Assembly: GCA_019916065.1 (NCBI GenBank) | Contig: CM034243.1 | Coordinates: 1,736,001 to 1,800,000, forward strand | Direction: 5' to 3' | Source: Vitellaria paradoxa | Lineage: Eukaryota; Streptophyta; Magnoliopsida; Ericales; Sapotaceae | Length of the DNA: 64,000 bases | Shown: one piece after another, positions 1 through 11,444 of the stretch | Position numbering within the stretch: the stretch's first letter is position 1 | How the letters are laid out: each line of letters opens with the position of its first letter | Made by a program: the position numbers and the translations under genes | Notes under the pieces: model-generated | What the model was told of the DNA's origin: nothing | Database searches by the model: none | Seen by the model: only the letters and a program-made list of their open reading frames with translations

Positions 1-260
1 TTACTATTCAAATTAGAGTTGAGTTCAAATAACTCACAAACAATTTGATTCGTGCCCTCTCTATATATACGTATGGATACATAAATGACAATTTTAATTT
101 TTTTTTCTTAATATATAATTGCATAGTTTTCACTTATAACTTGAATTTATCGGCATGAGAATTGCCACATATCAATATATATATATATATATATAAGGGG
201 CATTTATTTTTATTTTTCCCCTTAATTCGGTTATTTATAATTTTGATTTCTCATCATCAG

Positions 261-1143
261 ATTTTATCGAGACTTAAGATGGAGAACTGGGGTGCAGCTA
301 ATTTCGGTTCCCTGCAAGAGCTGGAATAATTTTCAAATCACAAGAGAAGCACTAGAAGAGGCATACGAGAAGGCTTCAGAGTCCAACATCAGAGTCAAAG
401 GCTTGATCATAGCCAATCCTTCAAACCCAACCGGCAGAACCCTGGACAAAGACACACTCAAATCCCTGGTTAATTTCGTTACCCAGAAATCCATCCACCT
501 CGTCTGCAACGAAATCTATTCAGCCTCCATATTCAAGCCTCCTCGTTTCATTAGCATCGCCGAGGTGATAGAAGACGAGGCGGAGAATTGCAACCGAGAT
601 CTCATTCACATTGTTTACAGCTTGTCCAAGGACATGGGAGTTCCCGGGTTTAGGGTTGGGATAGTCTATTCCTACAACGACGGAGTCGTGAGCTGCGGTC
701 GCAAGATGTCGAGTTTCGGATTGGTCTCCTCGCACACGCAACACCTCGTCGCTTCGATGCTATCGGACGACGACTTCGTCCTAGGGTTTCTCGCCGAGAC
801 CTCGAGGAGGCTGGCGATTAGGTACGAGATGTTCACGAAGGAGGTTGAAAAGGTCGGGATTCGTTGCTTGCAAGCCAACGCGGGGGTTTTCTGCTGGATG
901 GATTTGCGGCCGCTGCTCGGAGGAGAAGCTACGACGGTCGACGCTGAAATGGCGATTTGGAGAGTGATCGTGGAGGAGGTGAAGCTCAACGTGTCTCCGG
1001 GGTCTTCGTTTCACTGCGAGGAGCCTGGTTGGTTTAGGGTTTGCATTGCGAATATGGACGATCAAACCCTACGGGTTGCGCTTAAAAGAATCCAAAATTT
1101 TGTTATTGAAAGGAGAAGTTACGCGCCATTGAAGAATGAGTAA
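261..1143 (+). CDS. ACS: ACC synthase, last exon (5' part of gene lies outside window)
   Basis: This is the C-terminal part of 1-aminocyclopropane-1-carboxylate synthase, the PLP enzyme that makes the ethylene precursor ACC from S-adenosylmethionine in the cytosol. An acceptor (tcatcatcag) ends at 260. The exon then reads [18 protein letters not shown], which is the conserved ACS block that normally follows the YYP(A/G) segment. Further on are NPSNPTG, the PLP-lysine motif [28 protein letters not shown] and the substrate-Arg motif [12 protein letters not shown]. The stop is at 1141-1143. Two things are odd. The invariant Asp of the (D)EIY motif is Asn (VCNEIYS). The protein also ends about 12 residues after RIQNFV, so it lacks the serine-rich phosphorylated tail of type I and II ACS. 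Positions 1-260 look like intron. By gene order it corresponds to Arabidopsis ACS2, but the tail resembles short type III enzymes. Whether the gene is functional cannot be judged from this fragment. Confidence 0.93.
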
Positions 1144-1218
1144 TGCTACGCGGGGCACCCTGAAAAATATATCATATATATATATATATATCATATTATA
1201 TATATATATATATATAAT

Positions 1219-2802
1219 AGAGTCTGGTACGTCGCTGTGTCACGTGACTTAACTTGCGTCAAGGTTGTAACACGTGGCACCTAATTATAATTATTTTGCG
1301 CCATATAAGACTTAATTTACACTATGGTTGTAACACGTGACACTTAATTGTAGTTATTTTAATTATCTTATAAAGAAATTAATATTTTATATAATTACTA
1401 CTTATCACAATTTTTAATTTTATTCAAGTTAGAATGTTCATGAATATCACTTGATATTTTTATTTAATTTATACTTCTATTTATCATAAAACTTCTTATT
1501 TTTATTTTTATTTTTATTTAAAACACATTCTTATTTTTTATTGTTTTATATTTTAATAAATTAATATTTAAAACATAATAAATATTAATCTTGTAACTAA
1601 ACGAAATAATGCAAAAAAAATTTTACCATGTGTAAATAAAATTTTTAATAGTAAATATTATTATTAAATAAAATAATGTAAAAAAATAATTGGCCTGTTA
1701 AATAAATATTTTAATTTATTAACATAAATTTATAATTATAATTATCTTAATTTATAATTATATAATTTAAATGGAATTAATATTGTACATAATTATTACT
1801 TGTTCACAATTTTATTTAAACTAGAATATTCGTGGATATCATTTGATATTTTTATTTAATTAACACTTCTATTTAATTATCATACAACTTCTTATATTTA
1901 ATTTTCTATAATTTAATAAATTATTATTAAAAATAACAAATATAATAATAATTATTATTATTATTAAGATAACGTAAAAAAATAATTAACTTATTAAATA
2001 AAGTTTTAATTTATTACCAAATAACATGTCCTTTGTTATTTTTATTATTAGGTAAAATAAGTTATATATCTTAAATCAAATTATAATATTGTTTATTAAA
2101 ATTATATATATATTTTAATATTATTTATTAAAAAATATCAAATAATATTAGAAATTAAAAAATAAAATTAGCAAGGGATAAATCAATTTAATTGAAATAC
2201 CACTCAAACTTTTCTTAGATTTGGACTTTAAATTTGATTAAAATAGTATTCTAATCTGAATAAGATACGATTTCAAAGTGGTACTTTAATCTAAATAGAA
2301 TAGGACTTTTCTAAATGCAAAATCTATAAATAGATACAAAATTTTCTTTTCTTTCAAATGTACTTTTTATTACAATAATTTTCTATTCGACTTTACGATT
2401 TGTTAGGTATATACTTAAATTTTAAATTTTTTTAAAGTTTTTATATGTAATAGATTATATTTTGTAAATTTTTATATGTAATATATATACATACTGTGGT
2501 AGGAAGAGTAGAAACAATAATTATAAAAATTATTTAATTATATAAGTAAGAATTATTATCCTTCAACTTTTTGATTTTTTTCTTTTTATTTATTAGAATT
2601 TAAATTTAATCGAATCGATATTATTGATAGAATCAATATTTTAATTTGTTTTATGTTTACTATTTGATTGAATTTGCACAATCAACAATATATATTATTT
2701 TCAAATATATTTTTACAACTTAATTGTTTTAGCATATGATAATACTGTTAACTTAACCATATAATATGACAAATCTGTGTATCACATGACCCGTATCACT
2801 AG
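1219..2802 (+). mobile_element. Family R1 repeat, long copy (Helitron-like, non-autonomous)
   Basis: This AT-rich segment of about 1.6 kb begins gagtctggtacgtcgctgtg and ends atcactag|t. The whole of it reappears inverted at 40291-41815, with matching landmarks: 'cacgtgacttaacttgcg', 'cacctaattataattatttt', 'atcgaatcgatattattgat', and the end block with a short tgtg...caca hairpin before CTAG. A hairpin a few bases upstream of a CTAG|T end, with no terminal inverted repeats, is the 3'-end signature of Helitrons, but the 5' TC end is not certain. No coding capacity is visible. Confidence 0.5.
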
Positions 2803-2815
2803 TATACATGTAAAG

Positions 2816-3150
2816 TAGAGTTTGCGAATGCCGCTATGTCACGTATGACTTAACTTGTAATTTGTGTATCGCATGGGTCATATCATTAGTATATATATAT
2901 AAAGTAAAGTCTGACAATGCCACTATATCACATAAAACTTAACTTAAATTACGATTGTGACTTGGGACACCTAATTATAATTACCATGTGCCGCATAAAA
3001 CATAATTTGCGTTATGATTGTGACACGTGATACCTAATTATAATTATTTTAATTATCTTATAAATAAATTAATATTTTACATAATTACTAATTTTTTATA
3101 ATTTTTAATTTTATTCAAACTAAAATGTTCAGAGATATCACTTCATACTT
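2816..3150 (+). repeat. Two deletion derivatives of family R1 in tandem
   Basis: Positions 2816-2893 carry only the first ~45 bp of R1 (gagtttgcgaatgccgctatgtcac...) joined to its last ~30 bp (tgtgtatcgcatgggtcatatcattag). Positions 2907-3150 carry a second 5' part (agtctgacaatgccactatatcac...) that runs to the 'aatgttcagagatatcacttcata' block and then stops in a TA repeat. Together with the long copy at 1219-2802 this is a head-to-tail cluster of three related units. Confidence 0.5.
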
Positions 3151-3738
3151 ATATATATATATATATATATACACATATATGTACACACTATTGAGTTTTC
3201 ACCTTTTTAAAACAATAAAAAATGTGTTTAGAGTGATAAAAAAGTAAAATGAAATGAGATAAGTTGTGAGTTCGTAATTTATACAATGAAATAAAAAATG
3301 AATAATTTTCATAGGTTTTTATAAATTTTTAGAGTTTTTCAGCATTTTTTTTGGTAAATCAAACGCAACAAAATTTTAAAACTTTATTTTAGTTATAAAA
3401 CTGTCGTCACTTGAATTTTATTTTATGCTAAATCTTTCTGATTAATTGAATAGTATCTTGGGTCCACAAATATTTACTTTATCTATGATAAATATAATCA
3501 GGACAATTTTTTTTTTCTTTTTGTTTTGCCCCAATAATTCTTAGTATGAGGGGGATTAATTAACTGTTTCCTGCGGAATATATATGTATCATTTAATTAT
3601 GGTGTCGGACAATGCTGTGCTATTTAATTACTTCAATAATGGGTTTTTTTTTTTTTTAGCGGCATCCGAGCTTCGTCTCTCCGAATTGTTAGGTTGGTGA
3701 AACTTTGTATATATTAATTGTTCTCAGTATATATTCAT

Positions 3739-3785
<47 letters not shown>

Positions 3786-4170
3786 ATGCTATATGTTGCA
3801 CAGTAATTAACAAAATTCTCGAAATCGCTTGAATTTGTCTTAATACTAGGTATTATCCATGCCAATGACACGAAAGCATAATTTGACTTGTAAATAATTC
3901 AAATTTAAATTTATAATTAAAATAAATTTTTAATGCATCAATATTTTTGCATGGCACCACCTCTTGTCTCAGGAAAAGAAAGAATACCATTCTGCTCAGC
4001 ATTTGTCTCTCCTCACGTCACGTACACAATAATCAAATCAACAAAATAAATCAAATAAATATTATTTTTTAAGTACAATCAAATTAAATTTTAAATATTA
4101 CTTTTTAAAATTTAGTTAACTTTGTTTAATATTTATTCATATAAAAAATATTTTAAAAACATATATAAAA
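3151..4170. other. Intergenic AT-rich DNA with TA microsatellites and a MITE-like block
   Basis: No gene is seen. A TA run lies at 3151-3172 and a longer one (about 20 TA units) at 3738-3782. Positions about 3210-3365 hold a MITE-like sequence (gtgtttagagtgataaaaaa ... ttggtaaatcaaacgc) of the same type as copies near 12980 and 53570. Poly-T at 3644-3657. Short peptides read across the TA run are artefacts. Confidence 0.6.
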
Positions 4171-5520
4171 AATCTAAAATGGAGAGAAAAATAAGAGTAT
4201 ATTTTTATGTAAAGTAACCGAAAAATAATTAAGGTGGAGAGTAAAAAAATAATTCTGACCAATAAATAAATTTAGCAGTTAAAAATATTCAAATTTAAAT
4301 TATTTAAAATTAATTATTATTTATTATATAATAAATTAATTATTCTAATTTGTATGTATTTAAAAAAATTAGTTTTCTAATGGTGTTGTTATATTATTAA
4401 TGAAGTTCATTCCGTGTTGCTACTTAATTAATATATTTTTTAAAAATATTTGACCACGGTTGAAAATTGAGATAGCGTAAAATATATTATGAAAAAATAA
4501 ATAATATAAAATATAGTAAACTGTTATTTATAAAATTCAAATAGATTTCAGATGTTTAATTTATCAAAATTGTCAATTTTTACTATTATTGTTTTTCATT
4601 AAATTTTTTGTGTTATTATTGTTTTTTTCCTTAATCATACACTCACCCTAGATTTTTTTCACTACTATAGAGAGATAACACAAATAGTATAAAAGTGAAA
4701 GTATTTAAAATTAATTATTCTTATTTTACTTACCAACAAAATTCTTATTTATTTATTTGTACTTATTTTATTATTTATGGCCTATTTGATTGATAAAAAT
4801 TAATTAAAAATTATCAATTTTTAACTTTTTTCTTTTTTAATAAAATATTTATATCAAATCTTTTTATTTTTACCGTATCTTTTAATCAAACTTTAACCAA
4901 CCAAATACTCCTTTAACTAAAATTTGTCAAGTGACCAAAAAATAATTAAAGTAGAGAGAAAAAAATAATTTTGATTAATAAATAAAAAAATAAAAATTTA
5001 AATTATTTAAAATTAATTATTATTTATTATATAATAAATTAATTATTCTAATTTGTATGTATTTAAAAAAATTCAGTTTTCTAATGGTGTTGGTATTAGT
5101 ATGTTGGAGAGAAAAATAAGAGTGTATTTTTTTGTAAAGTGACAGAAAATACAACTAGAGTGAGAGGAAAAAAATAATCCTGACCATTAAATAACAGTTA
5201 AAAATATACAAATTTAAATTATTTAAAATTAATAGTTATTATATAGTTAATTAATTATTCCTATTTATTTAAAAAAATTAATTTACTTTAAAAAAAATCC
5301 AACTTCCGAGCAAATCCACCCTAACTAAAGTATGTTTTAAAAAAAATATAAATTAGAGAGAAAAATAAGAGGGTATTTTTTTTGTAAAGTGATAAAAAAT
5401 AACTAAAATCGGAGAAAAAAATAATCCTAACCAAATTTAAATTCTTTAAAATTAATTATTCTTATTTATTTATTATATTTATTTTAAAAAATTTTAATTT
5501 ATCTTAAAAAACTTCAACTT
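4171..5520. repeat. Degenerate tandem array, about four units
   Basis: A unit of roughly 180-220 bp recurs at about 4175-4400, 4920-5095, 5105-5300 and 5345-5520. Each begins with a block like 'ggagagaaaaataagagtat', continues with 'gtaaagtgacagaaaa' and 'ataattctgaccaataaata', and passes through 'aaatttaaattatttaaaat'. Units differ by many small indels. The second unit is separated from the first by an unrelated AT-rich spacer. There is no coding potential. The origin is unknown and may be a decayed MITE amplified locally. Confidence 0.55.
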
Positions 5521-5663
5521 TTCAGCAAATTCACCCCCCACTCCTCGACCCCAACCCCCCGCCCCCCATCCCCAGCCTTTGTCTGCGTGACCCCACCCCC
5601 ATTCTCTGCCTCCCTCACTCCCCTCTCCCCCGCCCAGTCTCTCTCTCTCTCTCCAGAGCTGTG
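5521..5663. other. C-rich tract in an AT-rich desert
   Basis: A sharp switch to about 140 bases dominated by C runs: ccccccc, cccc, cccccc, cccccc, cccc, then a (CT)n run ending near 5653. The minus strand therefore has at least four G runs of 4-6 with 1-3-base spacers, fitting the G-quadruplex pattern, and the plus strand fits an i-motif. The glycine- and glutamate-rich peptide that can be read on the minus strand is a composition artefact. Confidence 0.6.
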
Positions 5664-7985
5664 GCCCCCACATTCATCCCCATTTGACACATACATAAAT
5701 GTCACATCTAAACTATGAGCTCCTTTGTATAATAGATATATTATTATATGGAATTATTAATGCGCTCGTCCCTAATTACTAAGGTATATTATTATGCATT
5801 GCTATAATAAAATGTTGGAATGATGTGTTAATTATAATTTTATATTTAAATGGCGTATTAAATGTATTTTTTAATTCAAAATAATAAGTTCAAGGCTCTC
5901 TATATCATTTTGAAACTTGTTATTTTATAAATATTTTTTTGCCTAAAAAAATTTTTTAATTTTATTATTACTAAATAGTTATAAATAATATCGAATATTA
6001 TGATTAGTCTTTGCATCTTCCCAAAATTCCCAAATTGATTATTTTGGAATACTAGTCATAGACAAGGGTTCATGCTTTTATTTTTATTTTTTTATTTTTA
6101 CTTTTTTAGCACAATTAATGTCACCCAAAATTTGTGCGTAAACCAATTACCCAAAGTATTCAGACTTTCGAATTCTAGCTTTCTTAAAAGCATTCTAATT
6201 TATTAATTTGTACTCACTGTAAATTTAGTTATTTCAAGCCGGCAAAATTAACAAAGGTTTTTATAAACTCTGAAATTAATATTAATAAATGAACTTTTTG
6301 TTTATTTAAAATAATAAATTCACACTCGAAATACATTGTTTTGTTTTTTTGTTTTTTCGTTTTGATTAAATAACATTGCTCTTTTTCATCTATAAAAAGA
6401 AAGGAAAATGATACTCAACATTCTACGAATGATATTAAATATTATTTCTAGAATTTAATATTGGGATGAGGCTTGATTCAGTTATTTTGATTGCAAATAT
6501 ATTCTTAATAAATATTATAATAACTCAAATTCTCAAAATACAATATTATCCACTTTATACTTTATTAAGTGAGATGTAAACAATCTCTAGAGAATTACCC
6601 ATTCTAGCACTACTCTTGGTCAAACAGGCCTAATTTTAGAATTTCGGAATCTAATATACTCATGACTTTAAAATATGTTATATTATGAAAATATCGAATT
6701 ATATATATATATATATATATGGTACTCACTCCACCCAAGCGATATGAGACTGAAGTATTTCAACACACATTGGTAGTAGCTAGCATAGTCTCCCTTGACT
6801 TACCTATATCATCGTCGATTCGTTACTTCCCGACTTCAGGCAAGCGCTTTTGCGCCAACCTTCATTTTTGGCTAAGTACTAACTTAATTACCCTTTGTAA
6901 TAACCAACATCACCACAATTCAATATTTTTCATTTGGAGCTCAGTTAAAGTATAATAAGAGAACTTCCCATGGGCTACCATCTTGATATTGCTGTCACCC
7001 AAACATATTTTATTTTGAAAATTTGATAAAATTCAAAATTCACATAGTTTTAAAATTCATTCTATTTTGAAAGTATCGAATTATACATGTATAGTATTTT
7101 ATCCACCCATACAATGTAGAAAAGGAATACTTGATCATGTCTCAATGGTAACACGCCCAATCTCTTGTTGACTAGCTCACACATCACAAATATTATTCTA
7201 CATTATTTAGATTATAGGTAAGTGGATTATCTATTTATATTTTCATACTAACTCCATTTGAGAAATTTAATGCAGTAAATATGAAATGATTTGAGATAAC
7301 GTTAATTAATTATAAATTCAAAAATTTCAATATAGTAATGATTTTTTTTATGTTCGTTGCAAATGTGGCAAAAATAAATTGCCATGGGAATCAATTTTGA
7401 AAGATATAGAGTTAAACAGAAATTATTAAAAAAAAAAAAAAAAGAAGAATTGAATATGTGGTACCTAAACAACAAATGCAAAGTTGGGCTTAGCCTAAGA
7501 AGGAAAATCAAAAGAAAAAGGATCATTGTAATTTAAGCATCGAATGCCAAAATTCACGTAGTCAAGCAACTTGCAAATAAATACCCTAAATCCAAACAAA
7601 CCCCCCCCCCCTTTCCAAAAAAAATATGAAGACTCATAAAGGCTCCAAAGATAATAAGGTCTATTCCTCAATTATCATCTGAAACAGAAACTAACTAAAT
7701 CCAACTCTGTAATGAATCTAGTGATGCTAGAGAAGAACCCTGGAGTATTTTCTGTAAACTTTATTCATACCAAAACAAATGTAAATAACAACAAAATTGT
7801 TAAAAGGAAATGATAATGCTAGACCATTCATTCATTGCACCAATCAGTTGTATCATATGCACGGATGATTGTAAATTACTCAGGCAATAACATTAATTAC
7901 TATGGCGGTAACATTTCCCAACTCTTAAACTACAATAAGTAATTGTGTCAACAAGAAATTAATGAATCGAGGATTTATGTTTTTC
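5664..7985. other. Intergenic DNA, no gene seen
   Basis: Unremarkable AT-rich sequence. There is a TA run at 6701-6720 and a less AT-rich block at 6722-6960 that has no recognisable protein similarity. A poly-A run lies at 7427-7442 and a C10 run near 7602. The right part (from about 7620) is probably the 3' untranslated region of the minus-strand 51-residue gene; its end cannot be placed. Confidence 0.5.
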
Positions 7986-8010
7986 TCAGTTGCCGGCAAT
8001 TGAACTGCTT

Positions 8011-8273
8011 CTAGTGCACCTTTCTTCTCTCAGGCGGTTTCTGAGTGGCCAACTTGTAAATCCAATAAACCTGCACAACACCATCAAAGAATATGAGAAA
8101 TAAGAGCAAGAGATCTGGCAATGGTGCAGAGAAAGTAAAAATGTACAAGGATTTTTTTTTTTTTTTTTTTGGCGTACCAAAGCAACAACATGAGCGAGAA
8201 TTAGAATGACCGCCATGAGAGATCCCATTTCGAGAATCCATGGTTGAGCTGATGATTGTTGCTGATTCGCCAT
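8011..8273 (-). CDS. 51-residue single-pass membrane protein (two exons)
   Basis: I do not recognise a named family. Exon 1 (8273-8178, 32 codons) reads MANQQQSSAQPWILEMGSLM, then AVILILAHVVAL, with a donor GTACGCC. Exon 2 (8070-8011) starts after ...tgttgtgcag and reads VYWIYKLATQKPPERRKVH plus stop. Both introns and frames close exactly (phase 0). Residues about 17-37 form one hydrophobic helix, followed by a basic tail (KPPERRKVH), so an N-out/C-in or tail-anchored-like single-pass protein is inferred. A coding sequence this small would be missed by usual length cut-offs. The intron is only 107 bp and contains a poly-T run (poly-A on the gene strand). The PW...MGSL...YWIY...RRKVH layout looks constrained, but conservation must be tested. 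Confidence 0.7.
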
Positions 8274-10743
8274 TTTGGGAGAGCTTGCCAGAAGTCTAGA
8301 GAAGAAAGTCCCAGAGCAAACGTTTTCCCCTGAGTCATATTGAAAGCATATTTAGGTTTTTATTTTACTTATTTCTTACCACCACAGAAACTTTGCAGCT
8401 TCAAAATAGAAAAGAAAAGGAATGATTTTTTAAGGAAATTATTTTTTTTTAATTTGTACGAATTACAATATTATGCAATGTGTTGATTTCTATTTTAGCA
8501 TTGCCATTTTTGTACAAGTGAGATCATATTTAATATAATGAATTACTTGTAAGGAAGGAGATTGAAAGATATATATGGCATGACAACCAAAATTATGTAA
8601 TCTATGAGCTTCTTATAGAAAATGATAACAATAATAATACTTTTATATAATATTGGTTGAATTAAAAGTGGCAATTTTTAAAAATTTGACCTAACCCAAC
8701 TAGTTTAACCAGTAAATCAGGAATCAATTACAAGGGGGGAAAAATGTTTAGCTATTTTTAGAAAATCAAACAAAGTCAAAGGCGAACTAAAAATCCTTAC
8801 AAACTCATGAGCACCCATATTTTTATGGATCCTATTTGTTTTCAACACATTGTTCCCTCATTTGAAGTAGCATTAGAATAAGAATAGATAATTATAAATT
8901 TGTTTAGTGTTAGAATAAGGATAGGTAGACTCCACTTTAATCTATTCAGAGGAAACTCTCAATTTGGTTAACTCAGAGCTCAAAATAACTATCTTTTAAT
9001 TAACTTCAAGCTCACGCAAAAGCATCAAAACACTTACATTCGTTTATATAGAAAATCCATATAACATTATTATAACAAGGAAGTTACCGTGTGAAAATAA
9101 AGCAAAAACTTCGAGGTCAAATTTGAATATCAAAGATAGGCTTGGTGGCTTACTGTTAGATTGGAATATTTAAGAAACAGAAAAACATGAAAAGAAACAA
9201 ATAAATAAGCAAATGTGTGAAAAAAAGGCACTGAAAACAAAAATTCTTAAAAATATAATAATAATCAAATCAAAAGTTAATTAAAGCATCAAAATTTCAA
9301 CAGTAAAACTTGATTGCAGGAATTTGTAAAAAATTTTGACTTGTCTTGATCTCCATCTTGTTTCCATAAAACCACCAAACCTAACATGATTCTAAGATTC
9401 TAAACTCAATCATACTGCATCCACCACCCTTGACCCCACCTCACACTTCTCCCTCTAGGTACGCTAAGTATCAACCCTGCCCATCTCTTTCGCAAAGAGT
9501 GGGTTATGTGACAGTTGAACCTTTGTTTTAGAAAACTATTTCACAAATCACAATCAACTTCAATGACGCTCCCATAAAAGTTTAAATACGCAATGAGCAA
9601 TAGAATTTTCAGAATTCTGAATATTCTACAGTTCTACTTTGAAACTTGTGGTTAACATAAATTCTTTCAGCAACAAACCTTGATCACGTGTTAATAAGCC
9701 GCCATATCCAGCAGGTCCATGACATTCTTCAGCACTTCCGTAAATCCTATGTGCGCCTCTTAAACTATTGAAGAAAGGAATAAAAATAGTCCTACCTAAC
9801 TCTCAAGTATTCACAATTGCATAATCAATTCCCTACAGCAAGAATAGTCAAAAGTGATGGAATTTCTCTCACAATGTAGAATAAGGGCACTAATGAGTCA
9901 CCACATTAAGGCTACAAGAAAAATATGCAATCAAGAAAATTTAACCTGATCCTTCCCCGTGGCAACGAATTTATCAGTTTTTTGAACCACACATACTGAC
10001 AATAAACAAGTTCAAGCACTTGCCACCTCCCGATTTTGAGACTTAGCTCAACAAAACTTTTGTTCCAAACTATTCAGAGTTAGTTAGATGAATCCTCAGC
10101 CTTAATTTATTTCTGTCATGGGTTATATTTTCAGACCTCCTAATTTCAATAATTTCCAACAAATTCAGGATTCAAGAGCAGTCTCATCTACGTTTCCAAC
10201 CCATAGATCATTTTACAAAGAAATCTGAACTGGTTCTTGAAATTCTTCTTTTCAAGCAGCCCATTCACAGCTGTATCCTTATAAAACGAAACTCTACAAT
10301 TGATACCTTTTTTTTTTTTGCTTCTCCTCCGTGACATATTTACATTGTCTTACTCCATTCAAGGTCTTAAAATTGTTCACAAACTTTGTTCTGTTAATAA
10401 AAAACAGAACATGTTTAGAGCAAGTTAATATCTACAAGACAGGAAAAAAAAATACACTCAAAATTAGGAAAACCCAGTTCACATAAATTTATAAACAAGA
10501 AATCTAACCCTTGTTCTTTTTCTAATGCATTTGGGAAAACTCTTACAAATACTAAAGCAGACATAAAATCCTTAAAATTATCGACATAATGTATCAAAAT
10601 ACATACAAATATACTGTATACAATTTGTAGAGAGAGAATAATCAGCGATTACACTCAATTTCCGAACATCGAATCGAAAGTTATCAACGAAAAAAATCAA
10701 AATAGAAACAGAGAAATACAAAACCTAAAGAATCGGGGCAAAC
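8274..10743. other. Gene-poor stretch, possibly a 5'-UTR intron of the 51-residue gene
   Basis: No coding exon was found on either strand. Base composition is milder than in the true intergenic deserts, and the sequence resembles intron or UTR. A good minus-strand acceptor (gactttcttctctag) lies at about 8298-8312, just upstream of the ATG at 8273. A minus-strand donor candidate lies at 10743. A single 5'-UTR intron joining them is possible but unproven. Confidence 0.35.
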
Positions 10744-10880
10744 CTGGAAGGGGGGGGGGGGAGAGAGAGAGAGAGAGAATTGCCGAGTAATCGAACTGGA
10801 TTCCCAATCCCTAACGGCTGAAATTTGAGTATACGCTCGCTATGATTCCATCTGATCTACTTCTCCGCTCATGTACTTGC
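10744..10880 (-). other. Candidate non-coding first exon with GA/CT tract
   Basis: On the minus strand this block runs ...tctctctctctccccccccccttccag|gtttgcc, a good donor preceded by the CT-rich sequence common in plant 5' UTRs, and it lies in a local rise of GC content. No open frame follows on the minus strand until 8273. The call rests on the donor and composition only. Confidence 0.25.
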
Positions 10881-10929
10881 AGTAATGATAAATTTTGAAA
10901 AAATAAACATGTACGAAAAAATAATATAC

Positions 10930-11433
10930 ATTTTTATTGAGTAAATTACACTAATTTTTTTAATATTTAAATAATTACACTTAACACGTATAATTTTTAA
11001 AAGTTATACTTACCTATTTTATTTTAAAATATTATTAACATTAACTCTCTTCTAATAAAATTAGTCATTAAAACTAAATATAAAATATCAAACTAATCAA
11101 AATTTTAGATATTTTTCTTATTTTACACCTTCCACCCTCACATCTCATTAGTTTTCCTTACAAAAATTCTTAAAAACTTTTTATTTTAACTTATTTTTTG
11201 AGATTTTCACAAATAAAACTGACGAAATATAAGATAATGAGTGATAAAATAAAAAAAACTAAAATTTTAATTATTTTAATTTTTTTGTTAAATTTTAATA
11301 GTTAATTTTTATTAGGAGGATATTAATGTTAATAACATTTCAAAATAAAAAAAGTAAATGAAACGTTTAAATATTATAGATGTTAAATGTAATTAGCCTA
11401 ATTCTAAGGAGAGACAAATATAATTTACTCTTT
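10930..11433. mobile_element. MITE family D, copy 1
   Basis: An element of about 500 bp with ends gagtaaattacactaa and caaatataatttactc, which are inverted repeats of each other. The interior contains two inverted arms: 'aacattaactctcttctaataaaatt' near 11037, and the opposite 'ttattaggaggatattaatgttaata' near 11310. A second copy is at 32166-32680 with the same ends and internal landmarks. It is non-autonomous; the superfamily is not determined. Confidence 0.55.
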
Positions 11434-11444
11434 TTTATTCAATC

